Source: Yponomeuta sedellus
Lineage: Eukaryota; Arthropoda; Insecta; Lepidoptera; Yponomeutidae
Assembly: GCA_934045075.1 (NCBI GenBank)
Contig: OW203723.1
Span: 19,018,035 to 19,082,034 of the forward strand
DNA: 64,000 bases
Reading direction: 5' to 3'
Both the position numbers and the translations under genes were made by a program. A model generated the notes under the pieces. That model saw only the letters and a program-made list of their open reading frames with translations, did no database searches and was not told the DNA's origin. Below, piece after piece: positions 62,539-64,000 of this stretch (position 1 is the first letter of the stretch; each line of letters opens with the position of its first letter).

Positions 62539-63066
62539 CAAAGTAGGTAGTCGGGGCTGTAAGTAATGCAATTTGCTTAAGTCAGATGTCGCTGCCTGTA
62601 CGTAATACAGAGAATATTGTAAGGAGGTTCGAAATTTCACTGATGCCGTGAGTCGCCCATTGGCTCAATTGGTAGAGCGTTGGTACGGATAGCCAGAGGT
62701 TGCGGGTTCGAACCCCGACATGGGTGAAATTTTTAGCCTCTAAATAGGTTTTTAAATTTGTTCCTTAGCACGGGTTAGTGCATTAAAAATAAAAAATAGT
62801 GTAATCATGTGGGTACAGTGATATCGTTCCGATGTTAAAACCTAACTGCAAAGTAGGTAGTCGGGGCTGTAAGTAATGCAATTTGCTTAAGTCAGATGTA
62901 GCTGCCTGTACGTAATACAGAGAATATTGTAAGGAGGTTCGAAATTTCACTGATGCCGTGAGTCGCCCATTGGCTCAATTGGTAGAGCGTTGGTACGGAT
63001 AGCCAGAGGTTGCGGGTTCGAACCCCGGCATGGGTGAAATTTTTAGCCTCTAAATAGGTTTTTAAT
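62539..63066 (+). mobile_element. Tandem pair of tRNA-derived SINEs
   Basis: Two near-identical units (from 62539 and 62849, period 310 bp). Each has a tRNA-like core 'gcccattggctcaattggta' ... GGTTCGAACCCC with pairable ends (GCCCAT / ATGGGT) and the 'tttagcctctaaataggttt' tail. They differ at only a few positions. Confidence 0.82.
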
Positions 63067-64000
63067 ATGTGGTTGTTTTTCCCCTTTAGCACAGAACATA
63101 TAAGTACATATCAACTGCCTCTGGTGAGCGTTTTAGAAACAGTATTTTTATAGCTAATACCATTGAATTTGAAGTAAGGATAGAAGATCATTCAATAGCT
63201 TTTTTCGGATCCTGGCGCTGACGTCGCTTGTCGGTAAAATTTGTGACTAACTTATTACATTTTCTGTATAATAACGAAATTGAACCACATTTCCCTAATA
63301 GTTTATTTTTTTATAAATTAATATTAAAAAATCCAATGATTTAATCAATAAGTTATTAAGATCGAGATAACTTAATTATTTTAATCAATCTTTCGTAACC
63401 CAGTCAGCTACCGTACTTGATAATGAGTTGCTTGTGCCCAATCTCACTAGTCTATGCTACTCCACGTTAGATGGCGCTAATAGAAATAATTGGGCCACAC
63501 AGAAGGGACTGGGGCGCGCGCAGACATCACTGATTAAACCGTTCGCAGATAGTAAATGTCACGGATATCCGTGGTAAATGTTTAGAAATTTTCGAAAACG
63601 ATACACGAAAATATACCTCATGGATGGTTCACAGATATTTCACATTTTGCAAAATAGGTGGAAGAAATATTTTTTTTTTAAGGTTTCTAGTACAAGATCG
63701 ATTAAGCTATGTTGGTACATCTTTTAATTTTTATGTGATTTATTGACAAATAAGTTGCTTAAAACTTTACTAAAAACGGTACCGATTATTATGGCAGCTT
63801 CCTATAAGAACTCGTGGTCGCAGTTTGTACCCCCTAGTTTTTGAATTCGCAACTTGCTGTTGAGGAACAGTCTACAGCATATCACCTTTACATTTTATAA
63901 TGTCTTGGAATAATTAACTACATAAACAATAATTAACTATAGCCCTTTAAGTATAACTTCCAACTAAAACATAGATTTTAGGGTTCCGTACCAGAGGGTA
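63067..64000. other. Intergenic sequence 3' of the odorant receptor
   Basis: No gene recognised. The last 24 bases ('tagggttccgtaccagaggg') look like the start of another AGGGTTCCGTA-ended repeat cut by the window. Confidence 0.5.

Noticed and set aside
57945..63035. Functional tRNA genes at the tRNA-like cores
   Set aside because: A and B boxes are present, but the anticodon arm does not fold well and every core is followed by the same SINE tail.

Overview
The window looks like lepidopteran (moth or butterfly) nuclear DNA. It is AT-rich, has short exons in long transposon-filled introns, carries an insect odorant receptor gene, and is crowded with mariner, piggyBac-like, RTE-like, 5S rRNA-derived and tRNA-derived repeats of the kinds common in Lepidoptera. 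There is nothing bacterial and no CRISPR.

About 50 kb of the minus strand (50721 down to 1, continuing off the left edge) reads as ONE very large gene. I reconstructed 58 coding exons, about 7.9 kb of coding sequence and about 2,630 residues, by pairing AG acceptors with GT donors and requiring codon phase to match. All but one junction match cleanly. After an N-terminal region (exons E1-E11) the protein is built from about twelve copies of a roughly 92-residue helical-looking module. In the middle of the gene each module is encoded by a fixed trio of exons: A (103-121 nt), B (116-125 nt) and s (48-51 nt), always in the same phases. The modules are interrupted by a Ser/Thr/Pro linker inside one B exon (35307-35977) and by a Gly-rich heptapeptide-repeat region (20508-22021) reached through a run of microexons of 13-43 nt. 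The C-terminal part has a Cys/Pro linker and a Trp-rich segment. I do not recognise the family. There is no signal peptide or clear membrane segment.

A single plus-strand odorant receptor gene lies head to head with it at 52177-62283. Its seven exons give an intact 394-residue reading frame with the typical C-terminus. A 42-bp minisatellite has copied its exon-5 splice donor five times.

The rest is mobile DNA. There are two mariner copies that share a frameshift (16434-17732, nested in a larger fold-back element, and 36425-37701). There are two piggyBac-like elements with TTAA targets (3566-5091 and 58930-59983), RTE-like and Jockey-like LINE fragments, 5S-derived SINEs (33.2, 49.6, 55.4 and 56.0 kb), tRNA-derived SINEs (11.2, 44.9, 45.2, 57.7, and a tandem pair at 62.5-63.1 kb), many inverted-repeat MITEs, and (TATG)n and (AT)n microsatellites. 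Several insertions sit within 10-25 bp of splice sites of the large gene.

Exon ends are read by eye. Transcription start, polyadenylation and the true start of the 5' UTR cannot be seen here.
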